Source of the DNA: Saltatorellus ferox
GTDB taxonomy: Bacteria > Planctomycetota > UBA1135 > GCA-002686595
DNA: 64,000 bases
Assembly: GCA_007751475.1 (NCBI GenBank)
Contig: CP036434.1
Coordinates: forward strand, 7,631,524-7,695,523
Direction: 5' to 3'
In this document: positions 34,404-44,211 of the stretch, piece by piece
Layout: the number at the start of each line of letters is the position of its first letter
How positions within the stretch are numbered: the stretch's first letter is position 1
Translations under genes and position numbers: made by a program
Notes under the pieces: model-generated
What the model saw: the letters and a program-made list of their open reading frames with translations, nothing else
The model's database searches: none
What the model was told of the DNA's origin: nothing

Positions 34404-36062
34404 TCATACGGACTCGCTGTAGCGCTGACGCAGGGTCCGCGCCAGACGAATCGAAAGGGCGACGATGGTGAAGGTCGGATTGGCACAGCCCGACGTCGGA
34501 AAGACGGACGCGCCCGCAAGGTGGACGTTGTCCGCGCCGTGGAGCTTCAGATCAGGGTCGACGACGGACGTCGCTGGATCCGTCCCCATGCGCGTGGTGC
34601 CGATGTGATGGGACGCGTCCTGGGTGATGGGCCAGGGCTCGGCCGTCGCCAGATCGGTTTCGAGTCGGCCGACGCCAGCGCGCTCGAACTCCTCGACGAG
34701 GACCGCGTGCAGTTCGACGAGCGAGCGCCGGTCGAGCGCGGTCGTGTCATGCAGGACGAGCGGTAGCGGCTTCCCCAAGAGGTCGACCTCATCGCTCAGG
34801 GTCACGCGATTCTCGGGCCGCGGCTCCATCTCCATGAAGTTCCGCAGGCGCGCGCGGCGAATGAGGGGACGCTTGCGCGAGACGACGCGCGACCAGAGGT
34901 AGCGCGTGACCTTCGGCGCGTCGAAGAGGATGGTGAAGAGGAGCGGCACGAAGCCGAAGAGCGAGCGGCGCTGGTTCTGAAGATCCGAATCGTCGCCGGT
35001 CTCCGCGTAGTCGCGCAGCTCGACCACTTCGGTTCGGCTCTTCTTCCGCATCCGATCGACGAAGAACTTCGAGCGCTTCGCGATGAGCACGAGCGCCTCG
35101 ATCCCTTCGCTATCCGACCACGGAAAGAGCGGTTCCAGTCGGACATAGCTGTTCATGAGCCCGCGCCGCGCGAGTTCGCCCTCCGGAAAGCGCAGGCCGC
35201 CGTACCCCGCGAACCCCTCGCTCAGGAATCCGAAGTAGTAGGGGAGTTCCTCGACCGGCCGCGCGAGGTGCAGGATGCCGCGGTAGTTCTTCGGGTGGTT
35301 CATCATGTACCGCCCGACCTGGTCGCGTTCGTTGCCGAGGCCATCGGCGCACATGTCCCGGGAGTTCAGGAGCAGCCGCGCGTTCTCGATCCCGCCCGCG
35401 GCGACCACGAAGACCCTGGCGCGCAGGGCGATCTGGCGCCCGGAGCGCGTGCGAACGTCGGCGTGGGTGACGGTACGTCCGGAGCCACACAGCTCCGCCA
35501 CCGACGCGTCGAGCCAGAGGTCGGCGCCGTCCGATTCGTAGACCTGCCGGACCTCCTTGCCGAAGTCCTGGGGATCGTCGGCGGCGAGGAAGATCTTCTC
35601 CTCCACCACGCTCCACGCAGGCGAGAGGTCGCCCTTCGCCCGAAGCGCGCCGAACCCCTCGGGCGTGAAGGCCGCGAGGCGCGGGAACCGATAGCGCTCG
35701 GCGGCCTCTTCGTAGAGCGGGAGCAGCTCCGCACGTTCCAGCGGCCAGCCCGAATACTCGACGAAGTCACGGGGCTGAAGGTCGGCGGGATCGAGCGGGC
35801 TGGAGAGCCCGGACCAGGTGGTCGTCGCGCCCCCAAGGACCCGCTCCCGCGAGTAGTCCTTGACGTGAATGCCGCGACTGTGCGCCTTCTTGAGATCATC
35901 ACCACGCCGGGTGACGCGCTGGACCCCGCTCTCCAGCACACAAACCGAGAGCCCGGACCCCACGAGTTCAGCGGCCACGGTGCCACCCGCGGCCCCGGAT
36001 CCGATGATGCAAACGTCATAGGCGGGCGGATCGCCGTCGTGCTGGTCGAGGTCGCGGATCAT
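34404..36062 (-). CDS. GMC-type FAD-dependent oxidoreductase
   Basis: The 552-residue product has the FAD-binding start YDVCIIGSGAAGGTVAAELVGSGLSVCVLESG, a second FAD segment (VLGGATTTWSG), FVVAAGGIENARLLL, and the C-terminal GMC block SHHIGTTRMGTDPATSVVD with NVHLAGASVFPTSGCANPTFTIVAL. The histidine pair in SHHIGT holds the active-site place. The family oxidises alcohols, often sugars or sterols. It is the first gene of a two-gene minus-strand operon with the Gfo/Idh-like gene. It may be the last part of the peptide cluster or independent of it. Confidence 0.9.
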   Translation of the reverse strand: MIRDLDQHDGDPPAYDVCIIGSGAAGGTVAAELVGSGLSVCVLESGVQRVTRRGDDLKKAHSRGIHVKDYSRERVLGGATTTWSGLSSPLDPADLQPRDFVEYSGWPLERAELLPLYEEAAERYRFPRLAAFTPEGFGALRAKGDLSPAWSVVEEKIFLAADDPQDFGKEVRQVYESDGADLWLDASVAELCGSGRTVTHADVRTRSGRQIALRARVFVVAAGGIENARLLLNSRDMCADGLGNERDQVGRYMMNHPKNYRGILHLARPVEELPYYFGFLSEGFAGYGGLRFPEGELARRGLMNSYVRLEPLFPWSDSEGIEALVLIAKRSKFFVDRMRKKSRTEVVELRDYAETGDDSDLQNQRRSLFGFVPLLFTILFDAPKVTRYLWSRVVSRKRPLIRRARLRNFMEMEPRPENRVTLSDEVDLLGKPLPLVLHDTTALDRRSLVELHAVLVEEFERAGVGRLETDLATAEPWPITQDASHHIGTTRMGTDPATSVVDPDLKLHGADNVHLAGASVFPTSGCANPTFTIVALSIRLARTLRQRYSESV

Positions 36063-36235
36063 GGGCGAGGGGTGGAAGGACGGCAGCCAAGAGCCGCGCC
36101 CGGAAGCCTACCCGGTTCCCTGGCCCCTTAGCCGGGCCGGTTCGTGTGCTTTCAGGCTTCGACAGCGGAACCGAGTTGATACACTTTGCTGCCCACGTCC
36201 TTGAAAATTCGGAGTGCGTATCCCAAAATACTAGA

Positions 36236-37462
36236 ATGATTGCTCGCGAAGCGACCACGAAGATCCGGGCCCTTCTGGGTAGTTTCCCGGCCGTCGCGAT
36301 GCTCGGCCCGCGCCAGGTGGGCAAGACCACCTTGTCCCTTACGTTCTCTGACTCAGGAGAAGGGGCGCGAAGAACGCTCTATCTGGATCTGGAGGCTTCC
36401 AGCGATCGCGCAAAACTGGAGGACCCCGAGGGCTTCCTCACCCTGCATCAGGATCGGCTGGTGATCCTGGACGAGGTCCAGCGGTCACCGGGCCTGTTCC
36501 AGGTGCTCCGCGGGATCATCGATCAGCGAATACGGAAGGGTCGGCCAACTGGACATTTTCTGCTTCTCGGCTCCGCTTCCATCGATCTGATTCAGCAGGC
36601 CAGTGAGACTCTGGCCGGTCGAATCGCCTACACGGAGCTGTCTCCCTTCAGCGCGCTGGAAGTCCTCCACGCGGAGGCTCCGAACCAGCACGTCTCGAAG
36701 CTCGACACGCTCTGGGCACGGGGCGGCTTCCCGCGAAGCTACCTGGCCACGAGCGATCAAGAGAGCGTGCTCTGGAGAGCGAACTTCATCACGACGTACC
36801 TCGAGCGCGATATCCCCCAGCTCGGTCCACGTATCGCCGCCGAGACCCTTCGTCGATTCTGGACGATGCTCGCCCACCGGCAGGGAGCGAGCTGGAATGC
36901 ATCGGCCCTTGCCCGAAGTCTGGGCGTGGATGGGAAGACGGTCCAGTCGTACCTCGACCTCTTCGTGGATCTACTGCTCGTTCGGCGTCTGGCACCCGCA
37001 CACCCCAACGTGGAAAAGCGTCTATCGAAGTCGCCGAAAGTCTTCGTCCGAGATAGCGGACTCGTACACACGCTTCTTCGACTCGATTCCCTGGACGACG
37101 TCCTCGGGCATCCGATCGCGGGCGCGAGCTGGGAGGGCTTCGCCATCGAATCGCTCTTGTCCGTGGCACCCGACCGAACGGAACCGAGCCACTACCGGAC
37201 GCATGCGGGTGCCGAGATGGACCTGGTGCTCGACCTACCTGGCAACAAGCGCTGGGCCTTCGAATTCAAGCGCACGCTCAGCCCTCGACCCACGAAGAGC
37301 CTCCATGTCTCGAGAGCTGACCTTCAGACCGATCGAACGCTGGTGATCTACCCGGGCACGGACCGCTTCCCTCTCGGGGAGAACACCGAGGCGATCGGTC
37401 TGCAGGAGGCGATGCACGAAATCGTCGCCCACTCTGAATCGCGGGGCGACCGGGGGAGTTGA
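36236..37462 (+). CDS. AAA_14/DUF4143 ATPase
   Basis: The 408-residue product has Walker A MLGPRQVGKTTLS near residue 25, Walker B VILDEVQRSPGLF, the FLLLGSASIDLI sensor string and, from about residue 200, the DUF4143 nuclease-like domain with WEGFAIESLL and AEMDLVLDLPGNKRWAFEFK (a PD-(D/E)xK-like E...K arrangement). Such ATPases are abundant in accessory DNA; their role is unknown and a link to toxin-antitoxin or defence function has been suggested. TTGAAA at 36201 and CAAAAT at 36224 could be a promoter just before the ATG, which would give an almost leaderless message. A second, broken member lies at 57115. Confidence 0.85.
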   Translation: MIAREATTKIRALLGSFPAVAMLGPRQVGKTTLSLTFSDSGEGARRTLYLDLEASSDRAKLEDPEGFLTLHQDRLVILDEVQRSPGLFQVLRGIIDQRIRKGRPTGHFLLLGSASIDLIQQASETLAGRIAYTELSPFSALEVLHAEAPNQHVSKLDTLWARGGFPRSYLATSDQESVLWRANFITTYLERDIPQLGPRIAAETLRRFWTMLAHRQGASWNASALARSLGVDGKTVQSYLDLFVDLLLVRRLAPAHPNVEKRLSKSPKVFVRDSGLVHTLLRLDSLDDVLGHPIAGASWEGFAIESLLSVAPDRTEPSHYRTHAGAEMDLVLDLPGNKRWAFEFKRTLSPRPTKSLHVSRADLQTDRTLVIYPGTDRFPLGENTEAIGLQEAMHEIVAHSESRGDRGS

Positions 37463-37504
37463 TGCGGGCCTGAGCCCCGGGCTGCGTCGCTGCACATCCG
37501 CTTC

Positions 37505-38170
37505 CTACCCGTCCGTCGCCATGAGGTCCACGAGCTTCGCCAGCGCACGATGGAGCAGCACGCGGACGGCGCCCGGGGTTCGGCCCATCTCCTCGGCGAT
37601 CTCGGCGCGCGTCAGTCCAAGGAGGTAGGCCTGGACGATCACGTCGCGCTCGTCGCCGCTCAAAAGGTCCAGCGCCGACTCGACCCGCTCGATCTCGTCC
37701 CGCACCTCGGCGTGATGGCTCGGCGTCGAGAAGCTGCGGTAGACATCCACCAGGCGTGATTCGCGGACGGCGCGCAGGGCGCTCGCCTCGCCGCCGTCCG
37801 CGATCGGGACGCTTCGGAGGAGATCGCGCTTCTCGGCGAGATGGTAGTCGCGGCGATCGACGAGCTTGCGCAGCGCCGTGCGGAACAGCCAGCGGCGGAA
37901 GGCTCCCTCGCTCGGATGGCGGAAGCGGTCCGCGTGCTGGAGGACTTCACGGCAGACGGATTGAACGACGTCCGCGCTGGACTCGGTCGAACGGACGATC
38001 CGGCCCGCTCGGAGACGAACGAAGGCCTCGAGGGCGGGCAGGTGGCGATCCAGGAGCTGGGCCAGCGCATCGCGGTCGCCCCGGGCCGCAGCCGCGGTGA
38101 GAACGCTCGACACGCAGGGATCATGTTCGCCGCCGGGGCCTTCTTGCTGAGGAGGATGGCTATCGGGCAT
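37505..38170 (-). CDS. ECF-type sigma factor
   Basis: The 221-residue product has sigma region 2 (ALAQLLDRHLPALEAFVRLRAG, SSADVVQSVCREVLQ) and region 4 (ALDLLSGDERDVIVQAYLLGLTRAEIAEEMGRTPGAVRVLLHRALAKL). There is no membrane helix and no anti-sigma gene next to it. ATG 38170 is used; the frame extends upstream into the gap shared with the kinase gene without sigma-like content. It is divergent from the kinase gene 172 bases away, an arrangement typical of planctomycetes, where such sigma factors are thought to be controlled by neighbouring Ser/Thr kinases. Confidence 0.88.
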   Translation of the reverse strand: MPDSHPPQQEGPGGEHDPCVSSVLTAAAARGDRDALAQLLDRHLPALEAFVRLRAGRIVRSTESSADVVQSVCREVLQHADRFRHPSEGAFRRWLFRTALRKLVDRRDYHLAEKRDLLRSVPIADGGEASALRAVRESRLVDVYRSFSTPSHHAEVRDEIERVESALDLLSGDERDVIVQAYLLGLTRAEIAEEMGRTPGAVRVLLHRALAKLVDLMATDG

Positions 38171-38342
38171 CAGGTTTTGACCGCGGGTCGAGCTGAACGA
38201 GCGGGGACTCCAGGACAGCTGTTTCAGTGTACGCTGGAAGTGCCAGACCGGGGGAAGACCCCCCCGTTCACCGTCCAAGCGTGAGCCGCCACGGCCCCGA
38301 GGGACCGCTCCGCTCTCCACGCAAGGTCCCTTCACTCCAGCC

Positions 38343-41213
38343 ATGACCCAGAACGAGCGCAGCAGCCTCCTCCGCGATCTCGTCTTCGAGTACCTCGAAG
38401 GCTCCGAAGAGCGACCCGCGCACGTGGTTCTGGACGAGCTCTGCGCCCGTCACCCCGACCTGGCCCAGGCGCTGCGTTCGCGGATCGCGCTGCTCCCCTC
38501 GAGCCATGACGACGAAGCGCCCACGTACACGACCCCCACGCATCTCGGATCGTTCGAGCTGCGCGGCGAACTCGGTGGAGGAGGAATGGGCGTCGTTCAT
38601 CGGGCATACGACCAGGTACTCGGCCGCGAGGTCGCCCTCAAGATCATTCGCCCCGGTGAACTGCTCTTCGACGGCGGCCGCGAACGCTTCCGGCGCGAGG
38701 TCGAGATCATCGCGCGCCTGGCTCATCCGGGCATCGTGCCGGTGCACTCGACCGGCGAAGACGACGGCGTTCCCTGGTTCGCGATGGAGCTTGTCGAGGG
38801 ATGTACCCTGGCCGAAGCGATCCGGGACCTGAAAGATCGGCGCGAGCAGGGTCATGCGCCCAGCGGCGTTCAACTGCGTGATGTGGTGGTGGAGCGCGTG
38901 GGCTCGGGCGCAGCCGAGACCGGGCCTCACCATGACGGCTCGCCGCTCTTCGACGCGCCGTGGCCGCGCGTTTGCGCTCGCCTCGCGCGCGACGTGGCCG
39001 AAGCGCTGGAGCATGCCCATCGGCGCGGCGTTCTCCACCGTGACGTCAAGCCCTCGAACGTGATGGTCACGCCCGACGGGCGCGTGATGCTGCTCGACTT
39101 CGGGCTGTCGTCCTCGGCCGGCTCCGAGAGGATCACGCGCTCGGGAGCGGCGCTCGGCTCGCTCGCCTACATGAGCCCGGAACAACTCGACGGTGAGGTC
39201 GACCGCATCGGTCCTGCGTCGGACGTGTACTCCCTCGGCGTGACGCTCTACGAGATGCTGACGCTTCGGCTGCCGCACGCGGGCTCGAGTCCGATGGTCC
39301 TGCGCGAGTCGGTCGCGGAGGGGCGCTTTCCGTCGCCGCGAACGGTCGATCCGTCCGTCTCCTGGGAGCTCGACACCATCGTTCGCGTGGCCCTCGATCC
39401 GGATCCAGCGCGGCGATACGTTTCGGCCGCCGCGATGGCGGCCGATCTGTCGGCGGCGCTCGAAGGCCGTCCGATTGCCGCGCGTAGGCCGGGTGCCTGG
39501 CGAAGACTCCGGCTATGGACGGCGCGCCGCCCCGCGGCGGCCGGGCTCATCGCGCTGCTCGCGCTCGTCACGGTGGGTGGGCCGCTGCTCTTTGGCTGGC
39601 AGCAAAGAAAAAGCAGGATCCGCGCGGAAAGCCAGGCACGGGTGATCGAGGAGCAACGCGACCTCGCCCGGGCCGAGGGGGAGCGAGCAGAGCGCAACCT
39701 GGCGCGGGCCATGGATGCGGTCGACACGATGGTCACGCGCGTGTCGGAGGATGACCTGAGCACGGTCCCAGGGCTCGAACTCGTCCGGCGGGAGATCCTG
39801 GAGCGCGCGCTCGCCTTCTTTCGCTCGCTCGCGGGCGACCAGGCCGGAGACCCGCGGCTGCGCAGGGAGCTGGCGCGCGCATGGCGCAGGATCGGTGATA
39901 TCGAAGGCTGGCTCGACCGGCGCCCCGAGGCCCTCGCGGCCCTCGAGCGAGCTGACGAGATCTCGCGGCAGCTCATCGAGGAGGAGGGGCCGGAACCTGA
40001 GCTCGTGAGCGAAGTGGGAGAGATCGGCGCTCTGCGCTCCATGGCGCTTCGACTGCAGGGCAAGGCCGCCGAGGCGCGAGCGGTCACCGAGGACGCGCTC
40101 GCGCTCATGGACCGCCTGCCCGAGAAGGACCGGGACGAGCCCGAGGTCGCGGGTGCGCGCGGCGAGCTGCTCCTGCACCTGGCACAGGCCTACCGCGCCG
40201 AGGGTCAGCCCGAAAAGACGCGGGAGCTGCTGGACGGCGCACTGGAGCCGCTGCGCGCCGCCCGCATCGGCCGTGAAGATGAGCTTCAGCCAGCGCTCCA
40301 GCTCGCACGGGCCCATCAGCTGCTGGGAGTCCTCGCTTCGGAGAGGGCGCCTACCCAGGAGAACATCGCCGAGTGCGCGGCACAGAACCGCCTGGTGCTT
40401 GGGGTTCTGCGGCCGCTGGAGGAGCGGTTCGGAAAGAACGTGGCGCTGCGGCGCGACCTTTCGAGGGGTGAGATCAACCTGGGGTCCGCGCTCATGCGGA
40501 TGGAAGCCGAGGAGGCCATGGAGCAGGTCGAGAACGGAATGAAGCGGGCCGTGGCCCTCGCCGAGGACTTTCCGAGCAGCAGTACCTTCGCCGTGGACGC
40601 GGCCACGGCGCAGATGATCGTCGGGGTCACGATCATGGGACAGGGGCGACCGGAGGAAGGGTTGACGCTTCTTCGAAGCGGCGCCGAAAGCCTGGAAGCC
40701 GCCCATGAGCTGGAACCGGACGACTTGGACGTGCTCGTCAAGCTCGCGGGAGCGCGACTCCAGGATGCCACGATCTGCCTCCAGGCCCTGGGACGTCCCG
40801 CCGAGGCGGTGCCCCTGCTCCTGGAGTCCGCCAGGCTGTACGACGAAGCGCACGCGAGGGTCCCCACCTTCGGTCAGGTCCAGCTCGGTCGCGAGTGGAC
40901 GCGGGAGTTCCTGAGCTACGCCCATCTGGCACTGAAGGCCCCGGAGGCAGCGGCCGACGCCGCATTCGAACTCGGCGAGCTGGCCAGCTCACCGCCCAGG
41001 CAGATGGTGGCGGCGGCCGCCTTGGTCGAGTGCGCCGAGGCGCTGGAGTCCGCGTCCGTGGCCGAGCGAGCGTCCGCCTGCGACGAGCGTGCCGTGGAAC
41101 TGGTCCAATCTGCTGTGGAGGGCGGCTTCGATACGGCCACGGTCGCCGAAGACCCCTCGCTGCGGGCTCTGGCATCCAGGGAGGCCACGGCGCCGCTCAT
41201 CGGCAAGCGCTGA
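38343..41213 (+). CDS. Membrane-anchored Ser/Thr protein kinase with TPR-like tail
   Basis: The 956-residue product has a short N-terminal helical part, a full Hanks-type kinase domain at about 70-375 and one membrane helix at about 399-419. Kinase motifs: GGGGMGVVHRAYD, catalytic lysine VALK (K100), HRDVKPSNV (D234), DFG (252-254) and SPEQ. After the helix comes a long helical region with TPR-like spacing to residue 956 that should face outward. A 25-residue insertion lies between the hinge and the catalytic loop (about 165-205). The gene is divergent from the ECF sigma gene, and kinase-sigma control is likely by context but not shown. Confidence 0.92.
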   Translation: MTQNERSSLLRDLVFEYLEGSEERPAHVVLDELCARHPDLAQALRSRIALLPSSHDDEAPTYTTPTHLGSFELRGELGGGGMGVVHRAYDQVLGREVALKIIRPGELLFDGGRERFRREVEIIARLAHPGIVPVHSTGEDDGVPWFAMELVEGCTLAEAIRDLKDRREQGHAPSGVQLRDVVVERVGSGAAETGPHHDGSPLFDAPWPRVCARLARDVAEALEHAHRRGVLHRDVKPSNVMVTPDGRVMLLDFGLSSSAGSERITRSGAALGSLAYMSPEQLDGEVDRIGPASDVYSLGVTLYEMLTLRLPHAGSSPMVLRESVAEGRFPSPRTVDPSVSWELDTIVRVALDPDPARRYVSAAAMAADLSAALEGRPIAARRPGAWRRLRLWTARRPAAAGLIALLALVTVGGPLLFGWQQRKSRIRAESQARVIEEQRDLARAEGERAERNLARAMDAVDTMVTRVSEDDLSTVPGLELVRREILERALAFFRSLAGDQAGDPRLRRELARAWRRIGDIEGWLDRRPEALAALERADEISRQLIEEEGPEPELVSEVGEIGALRSMALRLQGKAAEARAVTEDALALMDRLPEKDRDEPEVAGARGELLLHLAQAYRAEGQPEKTRELLDGALEPLRAARIGREDELQPALQLARAHQLLGVLASERAPTQENIAECAAQNRLVLGVLRPLEERFGKNVALRRDLSRGEINLGSALMRMEAEEAMEQVENGMKRAVALAEDFPSSSTFAVDAATAQMIVGVTIMGQGRPEEGLTLLRSGAESLEAAHELEPDDLDVLVKLAGARLQDATICLQALGRPAEAVPLLLESARLYDEAHARVPTFGQVQLGREWTREFLSYAHLALKAPEAAADAAFELGELASSPPRQMVAAAALVECAEALESASVAERASACDERAVELVQSAVEGGFDTATVAEDPSLRALASREATAPLIGKR

Positions 41214-41330
41214 GGTCCAGTTCACGGAGAATTCCGGGGAATCCTGTAACGGCCCTCCGGGCGTCCGGATGGGAGGGGTGCATCGCCCCCGCGTCACGTC
41301 TTGGGGGCTCTCTCTGACCCATCCGGACCC

Positions 41331-43499
41331 ATGAAGCTACTCCGTTCCCTCTTCCTCGCCCTCGCCGCCTGCATGGCGCTCATCCCCTCCTCGGCGGCCG
41401 ATCCCCAGACCGACACGGTCACCCCCACCGGCTGGTGGTGGATGACGAACGTCACGGCCCAGACCGTCTCGGACCGCGTCGCCCAGGGCTACCGCATCGT
41501 CGATATCGAAATCGAGGACGACTCTCCCTTCCGCCTCAGCGCCGCCTTCGTCCGCAATACTGGCGACTACGCCAAGGGCTGGTGGTGGTACTACGGCCTC
41601 ACGGAGTCACAGGTCACCAGCAACGTGATCTCGAACCAGGCGCGCCTGATCGACGTGGAGCCCTACGAGACTGTCGCAGGCATCCGCTACGCCGCCGTGA
41701 TGATCGCGAACACCGGCTCCGACTTTGCGACCTCCCACGGCTGGCAGACGAACCACACCTTCTCCAGCCTTTCCACCTGGCTCCAGCAGAACCCGACCCG
41801 GCGGATCCTGGACATCCAGCCCTACCGCAACGGCGGCTCCCTGCGCTACGCGTTCGTCTGGGTCGCGAACAGCGGGAACACCCAGTCCGCCTACTGGATC
41901 TACCTGAACACGTCCACGTCCTTCATCAGCAGCCGCCTCGCCTCGAACCAGGCGCGCCTGATCGATCTGGAGCCCCACGATGACACCGGGAACTTCAGCG
42001 CAATCATGGTTCCCAGGGATGGGAACGAGTGGACCTGGTTCCACAACATGACCTCCGGTGACATCGGCCGCCTCGCGGACCAGTACGCCACCCGCATCAT
42101 CGACCTGGAGCGCTATCGCACTTCCTCAGGCGCCATACGCTACGCCATGGTGTGCCGGCGCAACGACAACGATCTTGCGATCGAAGCCGCCTTCGCCATG
42201 CGCCAGGGACTGCCACTTGATGCCACGAGCGGCCTGGTCCTCCGTGAGTACCAGGGCACCGACAGCACGCTGGCGGGCGTCTTCGAGGATCGCGTTTTCG
42301 AACCGGCGAGCCTGATCAAAACGGTGCACCACTTCACGGCCAACCGGCGGGTCGCGCTCAACCTGGACTCGTTCAACTCACCGATGACGGAGAACCAGGG
42401 CCTGAACGGAAGCTGCCCCACCGGCTCGAACCCCACCACGCGCACGCTGGGCGCTGTGCTCCGCAGCATGATGGAGTCGAGCTCGAACACGGCCACGGAG
42501 GCCGTCCGGAGCCGCTACGGGACCGCCGTGATCGAGAGCACCGCAGCCAGCTTCGGCGCCACCAACGTGGAGCTCAATCACACGCTGGGCTGCCTCTGTG
42601 GGCAGCCTCGCAACGAGATCACCCTGCGTGACCTCGCGGACCTCCACGGCGCAGTGATCGATGGAGCGCTCGGCAGCGTTCGGGACGACTTCTACGACCG
42701 GATGAGCAACAGCTCGAACTTCGGCATGGGTTCGTTCAACACCGGAACGATCCTCACCACCGAGCTCAACTCGTCGAGCCTCAACTCCAGCGAGCGCGCC
42801 GCGTTCCTCGCGGGAACGGCCTTCGCACACAAGGGAGGATCGTACACCTGCAACTCGTCCTCGGGATCGGAGCAGCACCGTAGCCGCGGCGCCTACGTCC
42901 GGCTGCCCGAGCGCAGCGGCTGCCAGACGATCGGGCGCGAGTACTTCATCGGCGCATGGGTGAACGACGCCAACACGGCTGCCTCCGCCAATGACTCCGT
43001 CGGCGCTGGCCTGGCCGCGCTGTTCCGCGACCGCGTGCGCGCCGCGATCCAGACCTGGGAGAACGCGAACTGCAACGCCTTCCAGAACTACTGCACGGCC
43101 ACGATCAACTCGTCCGGCCAGCGCGGCGTGTGCTCGGCCACCGGTTCGCCGTACATCCTGGACAACAACCTTCGCCTCGTGGGTTCCAGCCTTCCGCCCA
43201 GCTCGTTCGCGAGCGTGATCTTCGGCACGAGCCGCGTGTTCGTCCCGAACCCGGGCGGAAGCGCCGGCAACCTCTGCGTCGGCGGCACCATCGGGCGCCT
43301 CTATTCCTCGATCGGCACGACGTCGGCGAGCGGGGTCATCACCTTCACGGTCGACAACACGGACCTGCAATCCTCCCAGGGGACCCAGATCTCACTGGAC
43401 CCGGGGGACACGCTGATGTTCCAGTGGTGGAGCCGTGACGCCAGCCCCAGCGGTCCGACCTCGAACTTCACGAACGCGCTGGAAGTGACGTTCATCTGA
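41331..43499 (+). CDS. Secreted beta-lactamase-fold hydrolase with bacterial tandem repeats
   Basis: The 722-residue product has a signal peptide (RSLFLALAACMALIPSSAA). Residues about 30-275 hold four to five repeats of the BTRD1 type: GWWWM, then RIVDIE, GWWWYY, RLIDVEPYE, RILDIQPY and RLIDLEP. This repeat plus a serine beta-lactamase domain is the layout of polyglycine hydrolases. The catalytic part has SLIK (S327, K330), SSN (384-386) and HKGGS (K501). The end (586-722) carries NSSG, NPGGSAGNLCVGG, and SNFTNALEVTF, a domain I associate with planctomycete surface proteins. Likely a secreted peptidase or transpeptidase-like enzyme; a strong hairpin follows. Confidence 0.88.
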   Translation: MKLLRSLFLALAACMALIPSSAADPQTDTVTPTGWWWMTNVTAQTVSDRVAQGYRIVDIEIEDDSPFRLSAAFVRNTGDYAKGWWWYYGLTESQVTSNVISNQARLIDVEPYETVAGIRYAAVMIANTGSDFATSHGWQTNHTFSSLSTWLQQNPTRRILDIQPYRNGGSLRYAFVWVANSGNTQSAYWIYLNTSTSFISSRLASNQARLIDLEPHDDTGNFSAIMVPRDGNEWTWFHNMTSGDIGRLADQYATRIIDLERYRTSSGAIRYAMVCRRNDNDLAIEAAFAMRQGLPLDATSGLVLREYQGTDSTLAGVFEDRVFEPASLIKTVHHFTANRRVALNLDSFNSPMTENQGLNGSCPTGSNPTTRTLGAVLRSMMESSSNTATEAVRSRYGTAVIESTAASFGATNVELNHTLGCLCGQPRNEITLRDLADLHGAVIDGALGSVRDDFYDRMSNSSNFGMGSFNTGTILTTELNSSSLNSSERAAFLAGTAFAHKGGSYTCNSSSGSEQHRSRGAYVRLPERSGCQTIGREYFIGAWVNDANTAASANDSVGAGLAALFRDRVRAAIQTWENANCNAFQNYCTATINSSGQRGVCSATGSPYILDNNLRLVGSSLPPSSFASVIFGTSRVFVPNPGGSAGNLCVGGTIGRLYSSIGTTSASGVITFTVDNTDLQSSQGTQISLDPGDTLMFQWWSRDASPSGPTSNFTNALEVTFI

Positions 43500-43528
43500 G
43501 AGCCGTCGCGACGGCGGTACCAGAAAAG

Positions 43529-43574
43529 AGCCTCCCCTCTCGCCCACGTGCAAACGTCGGCGAGGGGGGAGGCT
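43529..43574 (+). terminator. Hairpin terminator after the secreted hydrolase gene
   Basis: A 16-bp stem (43529-43544 with 43559-43574, one G-U pair) and a 14-base loop start 30 bases after the stop codon. The T run after it is short, so it acts either as a weak intrinsic terminator or as a 3' stabiliser. Confidence 0.7.
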
Positions 43575-44211
43575 TTGCGGCTTTGAGCCGCGCGTCCAAA
43601 AGGGGAGGGCCTTCTTCCAGAAGCCGCGCCGCCCACCCCCGCCGCCACGGCCCCCGCTACGGAAGAGAGCGCCGCGGCCCTGGCGTCCGCCCAGATTATT
43701 CCTGCGGCGATTCCTGCGGCGCACCTGCGGCGATGCCCGCAGCGCACCTGCAGCACCCTCAGATTTCGCGGACGATTCTGCGGCTGGACGCCGCAAAGAA
43801 GAACGCGATGGCCTGGCTTGTGGAGCAGCAAGACTTGGCATCGCCCGAGAGGGACTCTTCTGGCGCTAACCCTTGAGCGTCTCGGTGAGCGCCACGATCA
43901 TCCACTCGGGATCCATGAGGCCACACACTTCGCGGGCTGTGCATCGAAAGCTGTACGCAGCCCACGTCCACCGTCGGCATGCCGTGCTGGGCACATCAGC
44001 GCGAACGCGCTCCTTCACCGCGCTGGCTCTGGTTCTGATCCAAGGCGGGACGACTTCTTGGATCTGGCTTCCCAATTGGCTCACGCCGAGCCACTGCGAC
44101 TGACCTCGCTCGCTGGGCCGTTCACGTGCCCGCCGAAACGGAATAGAAGATCCCAGCCCCGGGAGAACAGCCGCAGCTGAGCCGTCCATCGCGAAACAGA
44201 AGCTCAGAAAC
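43575..44211. other. Gap without a supportable gene
   Basis: Frames in this 637-base stretch are open only because of high GC content; their translations are low in complexity and lack start signals. I see no RNA gene or repeat here. The part from 43870 on looks like decayed coding sequence. Confidence 0.5.
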
